Below are positions 21,717-22,930 of a DNA stretch of 22,930 nt, in pieces. A program made the position numbers and the translations under genes. Within the stretch, counting starts at the first letter, position 1, and every line of letters starts with the position of its first letter. The stretch is taken from assembly GCA_040902445.1 (NCBI GenBank), contig JBBDXJ010000204.1, positions 1 to 22,930 on the forward strand. The letters are read 5' to 3'. The stretch comes from Chryseosolibacter sp040902445 (GTDB taxonomy: Bacteria > Bacteroidota > Bacteroidia > Cytophagales > Cyclobacteriaceae). Below the pieces are notes generated by a model that was not told the origin of the DNA, made no database searches, and saw only the letters and a list, made by a program, of their open reading frames with translations.

Positions 21717-22930
21717 TCGATCGCGATTGAAGATATGCGGTCCAGTCTTCGAGCTGCGCTTTTTTCATCACCCGCGGAAATTTATTTTGCCCGCCCACTT
21801 TGCCCTTGCTTTCCATCCATCCATAAAACGCATTGACCGGAAGTACATCCACGAATATTTCCTTGAGCGCGGCGCTGCGTTCAACTGCGTAATCATCGTT
21901 CAGCACCTTCAGTTGCTCATCGATTTTAGTTTTTAGCAGGTTGGGATCGATGGCGTCATCGGTACCAACGAACCAGTGGTGGGCAAAAAGCGATTGATAA
22001 GGAATGCCGGCAACTGTAAATTCCTGAATGGTGATATTGAGGTCATTGGCCACCAGTTCGATGGCCTTGTTCATATTATCGACAGAGAGATGCTCACCGC
22101 AGAGGCTGAGAAAATGTTTTGTCCGTCCGGTAATGACAATTTCGGATTCTTCGAGAGAAGTAAATTTAATCACATCCCCGATAAGGTAACGCCACGCCCC
22201 GGCGCAGGATGACAACAACAATGCGTATTCCCGCCCTTCCTCCACCTCATCGATCAATAAGGTTTCGGCATCGACTTTTATTTCACCGTTCGAATCAAAA
22301 TTCTTTTCCTCAAAGGGAACAAACTCATAAAAGATGCCATTGTTTAGAACCAGTCGCATCGATCGCCTGTTGGGAATGGCTTGAAATGCAATAAACCCTT
22401 CGGAGGCGAGATAGGTCTCAATATAATGGATAGGTCTTGCCAGAAGTTTTTCAAATCCCTTGCGATAGGGATCGAACGACACCCCGCCGTGTACATATAC
22501 CATGAGGTTAGGCCATATCTCATGAATGTTTTTCGCTTTGTGATACTTCAATATTTTTTCAATGAGAATCTGGATCCAGGCAGGTACGCCTACAATAATT
22601 CCGATATCCCAATCCATTGCCTTTTTGGCTATCTCATCGAGCTTGGCGTCCCAATGACGTGTCTTGGCAATACGTTTTCCCGGCTTGTAAAAATGTTGAA
22701 ACCAGAAAGGTAGTCGCGCCGCCTGTATCCCGCTCAGGTCGCCTTCAAAAAAACTTCCTCGCCTGTTGAGATGGGTGCTGCCACCCAGCATCAGTATGCC
22801 CGCTTCAAAGATCTCGGGCTGCAGGTCGTACTTCGACAGGGTGAGAATCTGCCGAACGCTGGTTTTCTGAATCGCCTTGGTCATGTCCTTGGTTACCGGA
22901 ATGTATTTGGAAGAGGCTTCTGAAGTGCCG
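21700..22930 (-). CDS. GH3-family acyl-adenylating enzyme (5' end outside window)
   Basis: About 410 residues are visible and the frame runs through the right edge, so the ATG at 22884 is internal; the family is about 500 residues. The edge encodes GTSEASSKYIPVTKD, the phosphate-binding 'S-S-G-T-S-x-G/A-x-x-K-x-I/P' motif of GH3 enzymes. Further family blocks are YLASEGFIAFQ (motif II, 'Y-x-x-S-E-x'), RYLIGDVIKF (motif near the ATP ribose site) and ITGRTKHFLSLCGEHLS (hinge to the C-terminal lid). In plants, GH3 enzymes adenylate acyl acids such as jasmonate and indole-acetate and join them to amino acids. In Bacteroidetes the family is common and its substrates are not known to me. It is coupled to a LysE-type exporter gene by a 17-nt overlap. 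Confidence 0.88.
   Translation of the reverse strand, partial: GTSEASSKYIPVTKDMTKAIQKTSVRQILTLSKYDLQPEIFEAGILMLGGSTHLNRRGSFFEGDLSGIQAARLPFWFQHFYKPGKRIAKTRHWDAKLDEIAKKAMDWDIGIIVGVPAWIQILIEKILKYHKAKNIHEIWPNLMVYVHGGVSFDPYRKGFEKLLARPIHYIETYLASEGFIAFQAIPNRRSMRLVLNNGIFYEFVPFEEKNFDSNGEIKVDAETLLIDEVEEGREYALLLSSCAGAWRYLIGDVIKFTSLEESEIVITGRTKHFLSLCGEHLSVDNMNKAIELVANDLNITIQEFTVAGIPYQSLFAHHWFVGTDDAIDPNLLKTKIDEQLKVLNDDYAVERSAALKEIFVDVLPVNAFYGWMESKGKVGGQNKFPRVMKKAQLEDWTAYLQSRSNGSHS

Overview
The window looks like a chromosomal segment of a member of the Bacteroidota (Bacteroidetes), probably a moderate-GC environmental lineage such as Chitinophagales, Sphingobacteriales or relatives. The reasons are the fused lpxC-fabZ gene, a PorX-type response regulator/PglZ protein (the type IX secretion regulator of this phylum), a DUF4296 lipoprotein, a DUF58-BatA cluster, lipoproteins with an acidic patch after the lipid cysteine, and TAnnTTTG promoter boxes instead of classical -10 boxes. 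Almost all genes are core or conserved. I see no phage, transposase, CRISPR array, tRNA or rRNA.

Layout. 1-558: 3' part of an RsmF-type rRNA cytosine-C5 methyltransferase. 714-1850 (minus): MFS transporter, divergent from valS (2084-4732) across a repeat-filled spacer. 4722-8686 (minus): a tight, overlapping operon read porX > tsaE > ald > secreted protein. Divergent from it is an HD-domain phosphohydrolase (8841-10067), followed by the lipid A block lpxD > lpxC-fabZ > lpxA (10215-13562), an orphan ABC ATPase (13619-14278) and a small lipoprotein (14530-15018). 15069-17803 (minus): DUF4296 lipoprotein > mutS2. 18020-20872 (plus): DUF58 protein > membrane protein > batA, all overlapping. 21084-22930 (minus): a GH3-family acyl-adenylating enzyme (5' end outside the window) > LysE-family exporter.

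How the genes fit together. LpxA, LpxC and LpxD carry out the first three steps of lipid A synthesis, and FabZ, fused to LpxC, competes for the same hydroxyacyl-ACP pool. PorX links envelope and secretion control to this locus. The DUF58/BatA proteins are envelope-associated von Willebrand A proteins, and several further products are membrane or surface proteins, so the theme is cell envelope plus translation housekeeping (ValRS, TsaE, RsmF-like).

The most unusual content is between the genes. At least five unrelated short tandem arrays (7, 8 or about 11 bp units) sit in spacers. Two of them (1895-2041 and 10071-10208) are built as oppositely oriented arrays of the same word. There is also a 152-bp inverted-repeat element (20926-21077) that resembles a REP-doublet or MITE, a 28-bp near-perfect palindrome (13571-13598), and a 14-bp palindrome inside the likely lpxC promoter. 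I did not find a clearly new multi-gene system. The repeat structures and the GH3-LysE pair are the best leads.
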